Assembly: GCF_000003855.2 (NCBI RefSeq)
Contig: NW_003101678.1
Location: 619,493-683,492, forward strand
Length of the DNA: 64,000 nt
DNA from: Blastomyces gilchristii SLH14081
Taxonomy: Eukaryota; Ascomycota; Eurotiomycetes; Onygenales; Ajellomycetaceae
Direction: 5' to 3'
Positions 21,065 to 33,764 of the stretch are shown piece after piece. Each line of letters begins with the position of its first letter. Position 1 is the stretch's first letter. Position numbers and translations under genes: made by a program. The notes under the pieces are model-generated. The model saw nothing but the letters and a program-made list of their open reading frames with translations, was not told the origin of the DNA and searched no databases.

Positions 21065-22750
21065 AATTTGTCTGATCCGTGTTGGGCTAGGGCTGTTCGT
21101 TTTAGCCCTAATTACCAGGAACCAACTCAACATGAGACAAGTTCCAGCACGGACAATAGATATTATATACCTATGAAATCTCAGATACCAAAATGAGGAA
21201 AGGGTATTAGTTATGCTAGGGCGCAATACGGGGTGTCTAGCGTCGCTATTCCCGGGCATGATCCAACCCTCGAATCCAGATCAAACAGAGAGAAGCAGCG
21301 GCGGTTAAACCTGTCATAGAAACAACGCTAGCACAAGGACGTCGACGATGCAAGTCAAAAAGCTGAATGCCTCACTTCAAAACCCCCCAATCCAAATTCC
21401 TCGTAGATACCCTGCCGGAGCGGAATAGGAGTTTCGGCACAAAAGAACGCGAACTATCGAAAAGAAGAAGGGGGGGGGGGATTTTAAGCAACCATGCAAT
21501 ATAGAACCTTCGTTGTATAAAAATCGCGGCTCCCCAGTCATGATAGCTAACAATACAAAAATAATAGAAGCACACCCTTTGGTTATTAAAAGTATACAGT
21601 TTTCGTAAAAGGAAGAAGAACTGAAAAATGAGAATGATGATGATATACCAAGGAGCAAAACAGAGGTAGGTATAAGAAATGAGTACAAGGTAGTATAGAA
21701 GATAAAAATCCGTCGCAATAATAGAATAAAAAGCGAGGAAAGGGGTGAAACATGGAGAAAGGAGAAGAAAATGAAAAATAAAACAGAAAAATCCAAAACC
21801 GCCCATTCACATATATAATAGTATTACAAGTATTTTTTGTATATTCCAACCCTCTTGAAGAACCAAATAAGATCATACAACAAGTGAAAGGACAAATCCA
21901 AAAATCCAAATCCTTTTAAGTAATAATCCTCCCATATTATTAACAATAACAAAAACAAAAAAAAAAAAAAAAATCAATGGTAGCAGCGCAGGTGAAATGA
22001 ATAAGAAGGAAAGGAAACCGGAAGAAGAATATGTAGGGAAGGGGAAAAAAAATAAAATAAAAAAATAAAAAAATAAGGGAGTCTGTGGTCTGCTCTCTTT
22101 CAGAGTGAGCGTGGGTCTTGGTATGCCTTCCGAGAGATGAAAGTTGAACATATTCACAGTCTGACCAAATAGTGTGTGCTTGGCACCGATGAAAAGGAGA
22201 TTAAAGGGGGGAATATTTCACTCTCCATAGTTCTAATTCCCTGGTATGCTTCTGGATTGATAGGTTCGCTTTTCTTTGGGTTTTGATATGGTGTAGATGA
22301 TTTCGCAAAAATATTGAGTGCCAAAAAGTAAATAAAAAAAGTAAAAGTACAGTATATAAAAGGAAAAGGGTCTTTGAGATATATCTCATGAAAGAATGCA
22401 ATCGCGGTGAGAAAGAATAAGCCATGGCTGGGGTTTTCTTGTAGTGGCCGCAAGAGGGAGCTAGATGAGAGGAGAAATGAAAAATGTGAAATGTGATATA
22501 AAAAAGCAATACATTAAAAGGCAATAGAAATAGATAATACATTACAATAATTAAATGAAATTTATCAAAAATTAAAAAGCTCTCTTAAAAAAAGTGCTTT
22601 TTGCGATGAGAGTCGTAAAAGGGTATCAAGCTCAAAGAATTTTGGAACCGGAAAGGTACTTTGTTGTTTCTTAAGAGAAAAGGGTATGATTTATACAGCC
22701 GCACCGGTTGTCATATTAAGTGATCCTGGTTTTCTCTCCACATATCTCTA
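21065..22750. other. Long AT-rich convergent intergenic region
   Basis: 1.7 kb between a plus-strand 3' end and the minus-strand GATA factor 3' end. It is A-rich on the plus strand, with A runs (for example 21956-21973) and a G run at 21470-21480. Its open frames on the minus strand are low-complexity Phe/Leu/Ser strings without family features. Probably a long 3' UTR of the GATA factor plus spacer. Confidence 0.4.
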
Positions 22751-23738
22751 CTATAGAGATTGGGGAGACTTGCCGGTTGAATCAGGGCTATAGTCGACCA
22801 CGTCAGATAGGCGGATTTTTTTCGCTTGAGGTTCAAAGGTACTAGAACCATGTACCAGTTCCCGGTCGATCAACGCCCGCTCGAGTTCAGATATTCTTCG
22901 TTTTAGACCCTCCTCGCGCCTCTGAGCCTCTTTCAGCGATTGGTTCAAACGCGATTCGGAGTCTCGAGCAACCATTTCTGATCTTCTCGCGGTCGCGTCG
23001 CTTTGTTCCAATTCCGCAACCCTTCCTCGAAACAGTTCATTGATCAACTCGAGCTCGCTGATTCGAGTCTTCAGGGAGGTATTTGCAGCAAGAAGACTTT
23101 CGTACGTTTGTTGCGCTTCTAAATGACGATCGTTCGGGGAGGACGTGGAGCTGAGGGAAGGGTTATGCATTTGTAAGGAGGGCAGCACAGCCGCGGATGG
23201 ATTGAAACTGTGGTCTGAGAGGGTGACGCTATCGAACATATGTTGAGGTGCGATGTTTGAATGGTGTTGAAATCCCGGGGTATTGGTTCGAGACAATGGG
23301 GAATTGGAGCGATCGGAAGGGCCTGCGGAACCTTTTCGCGATCCACGATGGTGACCATGGATACTTAAAGGCGGAGTTCCGGCTTCGGATCTCGAACCAG
23401 CAAGGCCATTGGCATCGATATTTGACTGTTAAAACATGAAAGTGAGCAACGACTTTTCCTGGTACCAGACCAACGGAATTCCCCCGCAAATCTACATAGA
23501 GCATAGAGCCACTACTTACTTTTCTCTTCGGTCCTTGGCCCGAGGTTTTGACCCGATTCCGGCTTTTGATGACATCGGTCTTGAGGCTTATCGGACGAGG
23601 ACGACCATGGAGCTTGAGGAATAGGCCGCAGGCATTGCACAGGACTGATCCGGATTCATCTCTCCTCCAGAGGGGCGTCGTGGAAGTACCACAGTTTTGG
23701 CACACGGGCTGGAATTGGGAGCGTTTCTGGTCAGTCAT
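22751..23738 (-). CDS. areB: GATA zinc-finger transcription factor, AreB/Dal80/Gzf3 type
   Basis: Two exons, 23738-23520 and 23425-22751, giving a 297-residue form that starts [11 protein letters not shown] single GATA finger lies at residues 13-37 with C-x2-C-x17-C-x2-C spacing ([14 protein letters not shown] ... CNACG), followed by the basic [20 protein letters not shown]. The C-terminal part forms a leucine-zipper-like coiled coil (about 180-260: [36 protein letters not shown]) with a nuclear-type basic patch QAKKIRL. This layout, N-terminal finger plus C-terminal zipper, is that of AreB/NreB and yeast Dal80/Gzf3, which repress or modulate nitrogen-regulated genes at GATA sites. A longer product can be made by splicing upstream exons into this exon at 23726 (separate entry). 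Confidence 0.88.
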
Positions 23739-24066
23739 AGTGGTCGCAATGTTGTAATTGAGACAAGCATGGAGAGGCAAAGCTGTGCCAGAGGAGTAGA
23801 AGGCAGAAGGAAAGGGGAGACAGAGGGGGAGCTGGCATTGATCACTGAGTGTTGATAAGATTTCGGCGAGGAATTAATTTTCAGCGATAAGAAACGGAAA
23901 AAAAGTTAAAGTTAAAAATTAAAAATTGGGGATGCCAAGCCTGGAGCCAGACTTTGCCTAATTAGGCATATCGCGGAGGTGGACGCGGCCAACTCAAGCC
24001 GCAACCAGGATGCAGGGCGTTTTGCAGCAGGAATTGAGAGCAGAACAGCCCGTATATTGCACTTAC

Positions 24067-24387
24067 TGGAGTGTTTCCCTGGCCCCCGGTGGTGGCTCCT
24101 GGTGAAGAGGTTGCATAACTCATGTTCTGGCTCGCATTCTGGTTGTTGCTGCTCGCCGTATCTGTGGTCTCGTAGGCGCTGTCGCAGGTTGTATGGCCAC
24201 GTTAGTCCCTGCTTCAACTCCATTATGAAGTGCAACAGTCACATTGCAGCTGGTAACTGCATGTCTGGTGGCAAATGGGGATTTATCTAGGCGCTTCAAT
24301 GGCTACCCGATCCGGCCCAATGCCTATGCCCATTCCAACAATAAGTGTTGCCCAGTCTCTGTTGCAAAAGCGAAAATAGAACATACC
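24067..24387 (-). other. areB: Candidate upstream exons of the GATA factor (long isoform)
   Basis: On the minus strand an open Ser/Pro-rich stretch ends with YSASLPRLSTLASLTSAP then TSHLR at a GTATGT donor (exon end 24387). An exon 24178-24067 (acceptor GACAG, donor GTAAGT) reads AYETTDTASSNNQNASQNMS and ends QGNTP in phase 0. It joins in phase to the zinc-finger exon at 23726 (after CCAG) or slightly further in, giving QGNTP next to the finger. The first exon extends upstream of 24387, to at least about 24,640, but its start was not resolved. Alternative N-termini are known for areB in Aspergillus nidulans. Confidence 0.6.
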
Positions 24388-27300
24388 GTAGATGTGAAGT
24401 TGGGGCCGATGTAAGTGAAGCTAGGGTCGAGAGGCGAGGTAGGGAAGCGGAATAGTTGAGGTTATTGCTATCCCGTTTTAATGAGTATGGTGCAGGCAAA
24501 TTCGCGTTTGATAATGGCGTTGAAGTCGATGAGGGTAGGGATAGATCTGTGGCAGACGGGGGTAAGGAGGAAGAAGATGGTGAAGGAGAGGAGGGCGATG
24601 AAGTTTTAATCTGTGACCTAGTCGTGAAATTCGATACGTCCCCAGCTCGTGACGGACAGGTTCGATGTAGAGCCGGGTCAATGGGCGCAGCCCCAAAAGT
24701 GACGGGAGCCACGGTGGAAGCCGATGTGAGAGAACCGGGGAACGGGTGGAGGAGTGGCGATAATATGGGAATGGAAACGATTAAACCATATCTAATATAA
24801 ACGATGCTGGAGAGAAGATGGAGTAGTACATGTAATTGAGGGTTGATAACGGGGCAAGAAGAGAGAAATATTTTTTTTACTTTTATGTTTTGTTTTTGCA
24901 GATCTGGCATCTGGGGGGACGACGATAAAGGAGTTGGTGGCGGCTGTTAGGCGGGTTTAGGCGGTGTTCGCACGGCTAGGGGGCGATCTACAGCGTCGTC
25001 CGGGGCGGGAACGGGGCCCTGGAACTCTCCATTATTGCTACGTAATATTTAGTTGCGAAGACTCCCGCCAGGACAGTATCTTATATTCAACTTAATTTTT
25101 TGCGTCGTTCTCTATTGTGCATTCCCTAGATTCTCACGTTTGAAGCAGCCCGATCTTCAATGTACTCCGTAGTGAGTTGCAAACAAAATAAATAATAAAT
25201 TATTGCGCCTCTCCTACGTGGTACAACTTAAAATTACGCTTGTCCAACCTCGCCCGGCTCTTTGATTGAGCTTGTTTCTTGCTTCTCAAAACGATACAGG
25301 AAGTAATCAACAGTACTTCATGCAGCCAGTCACAGAAGACATTAAAAGGATATTTTACGAGTGTAACGTTGTGTCCTATTGCCTTGCCGGCTTCTGGGAT
25401 AACATGTGCACCGAAATGCTCCTTTTAGTTTCTAAATTCCGGAGAATTGCTTTGCTACGCTGCAATAATTCTCCAACTTCTCTTGATAGCTGCAGAAATA
25501 ATGCAGCAAAGCTTATCTATTTGTGATAAAGAACCGGCATGATCGTATCCCTCATGGGTCGCCAGGCTATCAATCACAAAACAGTGCAGTACCTTGTGCA
25601 TGGCTATATTTCATCTATACGCCGAGTAAGGATGTATATTACATACCGCCCTGGTACTCTCAGAGCCACATAGGCCCGTGGATCAGATCTGACCGCGTTC
25701 GTAGGCTCAAGTCAACAAAGCTGCGCAGAAAGATGCCAAATCTGCTCTTATCCTAAATGAGAACTCTCGATGTCCCTCCAGATATCAGAAAAATGCTCAT
25801 GAGCGTCATTTTGACATCAACTGGCAAAAGGAGTTATGTGAGTGCTGTTGAATCTCGCATAGTCGAGAACATTGCCAGCTTTGTATGAGGAGCTGCAGAA
25901 TTGCATCACCGGCTAGATGGAGGGAACGAGCTAGGTCGGTTTATAGGATGTGAACCATATTTGAGATCTCGTATTTTAATTCTGTCATGGAATGCATCAG
26001 CTTCGAGCTATCAGTGAAACAGAGAAGGAGAAGAGTGAAAGAAGAGAGCCACCCATGCACAACGAACGTATTTGGTTTTGCTTCAACCATCAGCTTCATG
26101 ATGGTAACCAGTTGACGAGAGAGAATTATCACTTCTAAATCAATCTAAATCAACGACGGAAATACTTATAATCGCGGATTGCTAAATAAAAATTTCCCAT
26201 CAGGGGGTAAAGGTAAGTTCTAACCTATCGCCACAGTGAGATATCAGGTTTAAGTTGACAATCTCCTGCAAATCAGGCGCTCATTCTAGCGCGCAGCGTG
26301 ATGGAGTGGAGAGCGTGGTGGGATCGAGGGAGGGAAAAGAAAAAGAAAAAAGAAAAAAGAAAAAGAAAAAGAGAATTGTAGGCTATAGAAGCCGTGAAAT
26401 ATAAAAGAACATCCCCTCTGGTAGTCTTTTAACGGGACTGCACATCGGAGTGACCACAGTCTAAGCGAATTGATCCATCATCCACCGCAGAGCAGACCAC
26501 CCGCCTCGAGAGGACAGCATGAGGTCGCAACAGTTGGTTGCCTGAGAAGTTCCTGGACATATTCAATGGAAGGAAAATATATTGATCTCCTAGTTACACA
26601 GTTAAGTATCAGTCATCCCCAATTCTGACGAGAGGGTTTTTATAAATGGACGTTGACCAAGAGCCGCCCCAAAGCGAACCCGGCAGAGCTCATGCTACAG
26701 TATCAAAATAAGCATGAAAAGAACACATCCGGTACCTAGATATAGCAGTGCAAAATTGCCCTAAGTATCCAGCAACGATGCCTGTAACTGTGTCTGTGCC
26801 TGAGCAAATGCCAGGGTCCTGGACATGGCAACATTATGGAGCTTGTGGATGGGCGCTCCATAAGGCTATGATGCTTACAGATATGAGTTGGAAGATCCAT
26901 GGATGCTGATCCTACAATTCTTTCTGGGAATTATCATGTCCCTCGGGAGCGTTGTATCCTGTCTTGAGCCTCTTTCCCACTCCGGGAAAACATTTTTCTT
27001 TCGGGAACGAAACGAGCACGCTAAGAAGACGGGATATTTAAATAAGGGTCGAAAGGACGCTAAACCGACTCAACTACGCAGCTAGTTTCTTAAAAAAGGA
27101 AATATTTGTGGATGAACTCAAGTAGGCGATTGGGCTCCATATCTCTCAGAGCACATCAAGCATCGAAAATATTCAAGCGCCGGCCCCCATGGGCCATTGT
27201 CCATGGGCCCACAGCAAAAGACAGCGGACAGGCTCTCCTCCTCACTCTTCAAGGGAGGAGGCTCCTAAATGCCGCCAAACAGGGGCAACCTGATACGCCC

Positions 27301-27639
27301 AATGGCTGGCCGAAGGATTCCACTGTCACATTGGTTGGCTTTCCAAATCCTTCCTTCGTTGGCGCGATGCGGGCCGAGAACATGAAGGATTTCCTTCTGC
27401 CTTTTAGTCGTCCCCAGGGTCACCGAACTCGATGGTGAATTTTTGGTTCTTTCAGAGCTTCCTCACACGTTGTGTTTCTTCCTTCCTTCAACTCTCGACT
27501 CCGTCATAAATCGTCAGAGCTTGGGATTCTGCGGAGAACGACAGCATTTCTCACAACCGTCGAGAACAGGCGAGGCACAACCGCCATATCTTCCTAACGA
27601 CGAAACCTACGGAAATAACACCGAACACCAGTGTTAGCT
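24388..27639. other. Long intergenic / 5' leader region
   Basis: Part of 24,388-24,900 is probably the first coding exon and leader of the long GATA-factor transcript. From about 24,950 to 27,639 no gene was supported: short open frames at 25,266-25,756 and 27,106-27,438 show no motif. It contains TACTCCGTA at 25163-25171, an A/G microsatellite at 26,334-26,374, and the upstream region of the surface-protein gene. Confidence 0.35.
26334..26374 (+). repeat. A-rich (AAAAAG)n microsatellite
   Basis: A run of A stretches interrupted by single G at five- to seven-base spacing; the opposite strand is a polypyrimidine tract. Confidence 0.8.
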
Positions 27640-28736
27640 ATGGCGCGGTTCACCGCAACACTCCGCCTTGTCGCGACGTTGTTATCATTTTGCGCGATCG
27701 GGGTGCGATGTCAAGGGAGAATGTGCTACGCCCTCGACGGCACTGAATACCCTTTTGATGTGCCATGCACAAATGACGAGGTTACCGTGTGCTGTAATTC
27801 AAAAGACATCTGCATGTCAAATGGACTCTGTTATCTTCAAGGCTCACACGGTTCCGTGTTGTCAAGAGGATCTTGCACGGATAAAAACTGGGGCCCTGGC
27901 TGCTTTGCACCTTGTTGTAAGTATATATGCCTCCCTAGCTTTATATTATTGTTGTTATTCTTATTCTTTTATTTATCTATTTGTCTATTTGTCTTTTTGC
28001 ACGTATCATATTTTGCCTGATTGCATCACGAGCACCGTTTTTCCTCTAAATGCCTTTTTCCTGCTGATTTGTTTCGAGATTATTAAAAAGTTAACCACTC
28101 CTTCAAATAGCCAGTTACCATCGCCACATCGGCTTTCCCATCGTCAATTTTGGTTTCCAAGGGAAAGATTCTAAATACTGTTGCGGCGGCTTCGAAATTG
28201 TCGACGGAAAGGTGGGCTGTCTAAACGGGGACTCAACCTTCTCGCTGCCTCCTGGTCAAGCTATCGTAGGGGTAGCAGGTCTTGTCAACAACTCTTCCCC
28301 AAGCCCCACCCCCACCAGCACTGCCAGCACCACGAGCACTGCCAGCACCACCAGTACGGGCACCAGAACCACCGGCACGGGCACCAGCACCACCGCCACT
28401 GGCACCAACACCGACCTCCCGCCTACGCCTACAGATACCGGCTCACCCGTACACACCACTCCCCCCGTAACAACATGTCCCTCTCCCCGTGACACAGTCA
28501 TCGGAGTTGGTATCGGAGTCCCTCTCGGAGTCATCGCTATTGCCGCTCTTGCATGGGCCATCTGGGAGCGGAGTGGTAGACGCCAGGCACTGGCGGCTGC
28601 GTCGGCGGGCGGTGCTGTCTACTCCGCGCAAACTGAGTATGCCCACCCACCCCACTACCAGAAGCCTGTTGCGGAGTTGTCTGAACGAGGTGTTATTTCG
28701 GAATTGATGGGGAGCGGACATCATAACCTTAAATAA
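27640..28736 (+). CDS. Single-pass cysteine-rich cell-surface protein (sensor-like)
   Basis: Two exons, 27640-27916 and 28168-28736, giving 281 residues; the intron (251 bp) is long for this window. A signal peptide covers about residues 1-29 (LRLVATLLSFCAIGVRCQG). A Cys-rich ectodomain follows with CCNSKDICMSNGLCY, WGPGCFAPC and, across the splice, SKYCCGGFEI. Next comes a Thr/Ser/Pro mucin-like stalk with TSTASTT and TGTGTST repeats (about 145-190), one transmembrane helix (TVIGVGIGVPLGVIAIAALAW) and a cytosolic tail of about 65 residues. The layout recalls fungal Mid2/Wsc-type wall sensors, but the Cys pattern is not a WSC domain. It is probably O-mannosylated and faces the wall. Function unassigned; the topology call is strong. 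Confidence 0.78.
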
Positions 28737-30102
28737 GGGGGTAAATGGAATGAGATGGGATAGGGGCGAGTATGGAGAGCCGGGAAGGGGAGGGGGTTCA
28801 CGGAGCTAGTTCATGGTTTGCTTGCTATGTACGAATGGTAATAAAAGTACTTATCTGGGACTCCTCCGAGCCGATGTAAATATATTGGAAATCAAGTGGG
28901 GAGAAAGATACGTTCAGCTTGTGGCCGGCCCCTCGTATTTTTTACCTTTATTTTATTTTACTTTATAATTTTTTTTTCTTGTCCTTCTTGTGTGTATTAT
29001 TTGTCTGATTTTGTGTGTTTTATCTGTTCATCTTGATGGTGTTGACTTTTCCGGCTTAGATAGTACTTCTCCTTTTTTGCTGTGTAAGGGAGTCATTGTT
29101 TATTTAAAATGGCACATTACATTGTTTTACTCGTGCTTTCGCTTCCCCCACCACACCTATGGTTGTTTAATATATGTAAATTCTTTGATACTACTATATT
29201 CTCCGCTCAAAAATATACTTATATTATTGATATCTTACTCATATCTGATGTTGTGATGAAGATATACATATATATATTTAATAGGTATCTTTTATATGGT
29301 GAGCCCATACAAAAGACACAAGTTGCATTGTTGTGATAATAGAGAAGCAAAGGCACAAGTAGTCCTGTTATCCAAGGGAAACAGTTTTAGGGTTGCTCTG
29401 GAGGATTTGGTTGTTTCTGACCAGTGATAACCAGTTTTTATTTAATGTTTGGTGCTTGGTTTGAGATTGCCTCAATGTATGGATCAGAGCTGCATTTTAT
29501 ATTCCTCAGTTGCTTGTATCCACCCACCACCATGCCTTAAAGTGATATTTTTTGGGTTATAAGCAGCACACTGACAACATTTATGTGCACAATTATAATC
29601 AATTGAATTCCCATTCATCAGTCATCAAATCTGCTGTACGGAGTAGTCCCCTTGCCAACAAGATCTCTTGATAATAGAAAAAATGTTGCTGCCTCCTCCC
29701 TGGTGTCCATTTGCAGCCCCTGAATATCTGATATCACATGACTTGGCTCCCCAGAACCCATTCGTTTACATAAGCAGTCTAGATCACATGTTCTTCAACA
29801 TCTTTACAAGATCGATGTGTAAATTAAATAGGAGCCTTTATTGATCTTCATGCTTCGGCTGCTAAAAAAAACTCGACGACCGCTTTATTATCCTGATTGC
29901 GTATAACATATTTTGCCCCTTGTTGCTTTCCTCTACTTGTAATTGGTTATGTCAAAAGCGTCTTGAATTGTTGAATGCGTGATCTTCTCCGGAGTGTTGC
30001 CGCCTCATCCCTTGCCCATCAATGAAGCTACGTTCTGTTGTGCCAAGTATTTATTTGACCTTCCCTTACTCCTAAGAACCGCCCACCCATTTCTTCCTCA
30101 CA
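28737..30102. other. Intergenic, nothing clear
   Basis: 1.37 kb. A T-rich stretch at 28,930-29,290 follows the surface-protein gene (likely 3' UTR). TACGGAGTA occurs at 29637-29645. The last few hundred bases are probably the PI 4-kinase promoter. No gene seen. Confidence 0.35.
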
Positions 30103-32559
30103 ATGGCGCCCAAGAAACATCGTCCTGCTACATCCGGCTATGAGCGCCTTGCTCAGGCTGATGAAGAAAGAGATCATGACTTTTACGACTACTCCGATGA
30201 TGAGGACCCCTTCGCCGCGCCTCCTCGCCTCTCCACCTCCGCCCCCAGATACGCCCCTATTCATTCCCGCCCCCAGATGCATGCATCAGGACGGTCTTCA
30301 CCAACTAGTTCCCGGCACCGCCCAAATAGATCTCGAAGGCGTGTGCGGAGTAATTCCGGTGTGGATATAAAGGCCATCAATATGCGGCTTGAGAGGTGGG
30401 CGGAAGAAATCGCCGCCAAGTTCAAGATTCACAAGGTTAAGGGAAAGACTGCCTCGGAAGAGAAATTGGAGATACACCACTCCGTATTTCAGCCTCCCGA
30501 TGGAATTCGCCCAGTTACGTCTGAATCCCTCGAACATGACCCTGCAGATGCAGATCGGATGACCAAGGAGGAATTCGAAGCTGTTGTCGATAGCGTGAGA
30601 ACTGCAATCGAGTTAGGGGTACACCCGAAGATGATATCACAGGGTAGCTCGGGGAGTTACTTTGCAAGAAATAGCCAGGGGAAAGTCGTGGGTGTTTTCA
30701 AACCGAAAGATGAGGAACCCTACGCATCACGAAATCCCAAGTGGACGAAATGGATACACAGAAATTTGTTCCCCTGCTTTTTCGGCCGAGCTTGTTTAAT
30801 TCCTAATTTATCTTACGTTTCCGAGGCCGCTGCCTACGTCCTTGATACCCGCCTAAAAACAAACCTTGTCCCCTACACCGACATCGTCTATCTATCCTCG
30901 AAATCCTTTTACTACGACTTCTGGGACCGTCGGAGTGCTTGGGGTAATAGGAAACAGTTGCCGGCAAAAGTTGGTAGCTTTCAAGTCTTCTTGAAGGGCT
31001 ATAAAGATGCCAACATATTCCTCCGTGAGCATCCCTGGCCCGATCAACATAACTCCGGCTTCGCTGCAGGGGATGCACCAAGGAGGAAGAAGCGTCCTTG
31101 GAATGAAGCATGTCGACCATCCGGCGCCCAGTCCGATGACGAAGATGAATATGAAGACCGTCATTTCTCCCCATCTCCTTCGCAAGAAGAGTCCCCCCAT
31201 CCTCGGTTTTATTGGTCCGAGAACCTCAAGCAAACCTTCCGCGAGGAGCTTGAAAAGCTGGTTATCTTGGATTATATCATGCGTAACACAGACCGTGGAT
31301 TGGACAATTGGATGATAAAAATCGACTGGCAGACTGAGAATGTCTCTATCGTTGCTGAACCGCCAAAGGTAAACGGCACAAACCATTCGGATGATGATGA
31401 CCATACTCCCCCGCCACAGCCTGTTTCTTTAAGCTCGGATCGTCTAGGCTCAGGCATTCGGCCATACCGGCGCCAGGAAACGATGGTTGCTGTTAGCCGG
31501 TCAGCGACACCGTCCAATGCGCCAGATCTACCCCACCCCAGCATATCCATCGGAGCTATCGATAATAGCTTATCGTGGCCCTGGAAGCATCCTGATGCCG
31601 TAAGTTGAATACCGTCAGTATTTGCTTAAGCTATGAGAGCGGCATACTAATATTTTAATTTTATGAAACAGTGGCGAAGTTTCCCCTTTGGTTGGCTTTT
31701 CCTTCCTGTTTCTCTCATCGGTCAGCCGTTCTCGCGAAAAACTCGAGACCATTTCTTGCCTCTCCTTACGTCGACCGCCTGGTGGAGCGGCACACAAACT
31801 GCTCTGCGGCGGGTCTTCAGTCAGGATTCCGATTTCAAAGAGAGCATGTTTGCGCGACAAATAGCAGTTATGAAGGGTCAGGCATGGAATGTGGTCGAGA
31901 CTCTCAAACAACCAGACCATGGACCCCTGGAGCTTACGCGAAGAACACGAGTATGCGTCTGGGACGACCTGGTCGACATCCCCGTTGCCATCCCGCTCCG
32001 CGTCTCTTCTACCGAAATGCAGAAGCGACGAGAGCTAGATCGCGAGCAGGAGGAGATGGATATCAGTACAGCCATATCATCCAACTCTGGGCCACACCGT
32101 GATCTCTTAAACCTAGGCTCACCATCCCATGAACTTCCCAACCCTAACAGATTCGCGCTGTCCCGCGATGAGAGAGGCTCCGCAGACTCCAGCGGCAGAA
32201 GAGAAGTGGCGGGCAGCCCGACTTCGCTTGGTGGTTTTAGCCATAGCAACTTTGACGGGGTAGACGAAGACAACGAGCGGGATCTCACAGCGAGCTGGAC
32301 AGCTGCTCCCGTCCGCGCTACTGCATCTAACCCATCGAGGCCCAAATTAGGTGTCGATTCCAAACATGCAGCACATAAAAAGAACGCCGCATCCTTTACT
32401 CATCGGCGGGGCAGCGTGGCGTTTATGTTCGGCGGCGATGATCTTGAAGGTGACCTTGGCTACGCGGCGGCGGAAGAGATGGAAGGGAATGAGCGCAAGG
32501 TGATCGTCGAGCGACTCGAGGCTGTCAAGAGCAAGAACCCGGTTTTCACCTGGTGCTGA
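30103..32559 (+). CDS. LSB6: Type II phosphatidylinositol 4-kinase
   Basis: Two exons, 30103-31599 and 31672-32559, giving 794 residues. The N-terminus is acidic and low-complexity (DDEDPF) with a basic patch (RPNRSRRRVRS). The kinase core starts near residue 183 with the P-loop GSSGSYFARN and the ATP-binding VVGVFKPKDEEPYASRNPKW. It contains FPCFFGRACLIPNLSYVSEAA and a Cys cluster region that may be palmitoylated. The catalytic segment is YIMRNTDRGLDNWMIKID (about 390-407). The C-terminus after residue 600 is a disordered extension. Type II PI4Ks make PI4P on endosomes, vacuole and plasma membrane; yeast LSB6 also binds the actin regulator Las17. Length is above the yeast protein because of internal loops (RRKKRP and DDEDEYED), as usual in filamentous fungi. 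Confidence 0.92.
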
Positions 32560-33764
32560 ACAGGAAGAAGTGCAATCTAATGATTATAAACATTTATTCC
32601 TTTGCTCATTCACATACATGGTTTTGGTTGGGCAAAATGCACCTTTCACTTACCTTAATGTTCTCTGTTTTGTTCCCGCCTTGCCCCCCTCTCTCCAATG
32701 CGGGGGGTTTCTTCTCCCAATGATATGTCTATCTCTTTATTTCGCATTTCCCGTTTTACGTTTGTCATCTATGTCTAGGATATACAATTGGGGTCATGGC
32801 ATGAGCATATGGAGTTATATTAGCGTTGTTGGCATGTTCCACTTTCCTGTCTTCTTTGCTTTTCTCATTCTTTTCATTACGGTCTTTTATTAAAGGGAGG
32901 ATTCTTTATTTTTGACCGGCTTGTGGTGGAATTAATAGAAACCTGCCTTCCTTGGGTTCGCCAATATCGTTTCTTATTCGTGGTGTTTTCCGGGTGGTAT
33001 CGCAAGCATGCCCAAGATACATAGCTCTTCAACTTTTGCCTTCTCGATAATGTCTTTCCATTTTTTGCCGAATTATATTTATATCTTATTTCCTTCTACT
33101 AACCTAGAATATGTATATACGTACATAATATTAAATAACCCAATACTTTCCCTGTTATCAAGTCTATTCTTTCCCCCGCAAAATGTCTGCGTATCTTTCT
33201 TGGCCGAGTTTAAATATCCACCTATACCTATTTAGGTCAGGTCACATGCCACTCCGGCTTATCTTATCTGCTAGCGCCATCTCGACTCTTTCCCCCATAT
33301 ATATCCCAATGCGTCATTCCACTCCCCCTTCCAGATTCCTCCAACATCGCCAATCACCTCCTACATCTATCACGGTGTCTATCCGGACTGACCAGTGAAT
33401 GAATGGCTAAGCACATTTCATCCAAAGCATCACTGGCCAGATTGAGGCGGAACTCAACACACTGCGCGTGCCTTTGCCTCCCTCGCTCGCTCGCAAACTG
33501 AGCTTCTCGATTCAGTCTGCCATCGAACTGGTCTCGAGTCCACCTCCCCCTTCACCTAACCTTCACATCCTTTTTCTTTTTCCTGATATAATCTGCGGAT
33601 GCCTTCTCGACATGAGTTGTGCTACATACTTTTCCTTAAACTTTTCGTGTTTTTCATGTTTTAAATTTTGATTTCTCTCCTTGCGGCAGCTTTCCGGATC
33701 TTTCGAGGCCAATTTCCTTGATACACATCCCGGACGAAAATCGAAAATACCTCCCTGAGTTAAC
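32560..33764. other. Intergenic, pyrimidine-rich
   Basis: 1.2 kb between two plus-strand genes; T/C-rich as expected for a fungal 3' UTR followed by a promoter leader. The open frames here are Phe/Leu/Ser strings without motifs. Confidence 0.35.

Noticed and set aside
21372..22542. Several long minus-strand frames rich in Phe, Leu, Ser and Tyr
   Set aside because: They are translations of A-rich plus-strand DNA, overlap each other in different frames and show no domain; treated as UTR or spacer.
24456..24800. Plus-strand 114-codon Glu/Asp/Gly-rich frame
   Set aside because: It is the complement of the Ser/Pro-rich candidate exon of the GATA factor, which fits splice signals and family layout better.
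28256..28561. Minus-strand Val/Gly-rich frame in the surface-protein gene
   Set aside because: Shadow of the Thr/Ser repeat stalk.
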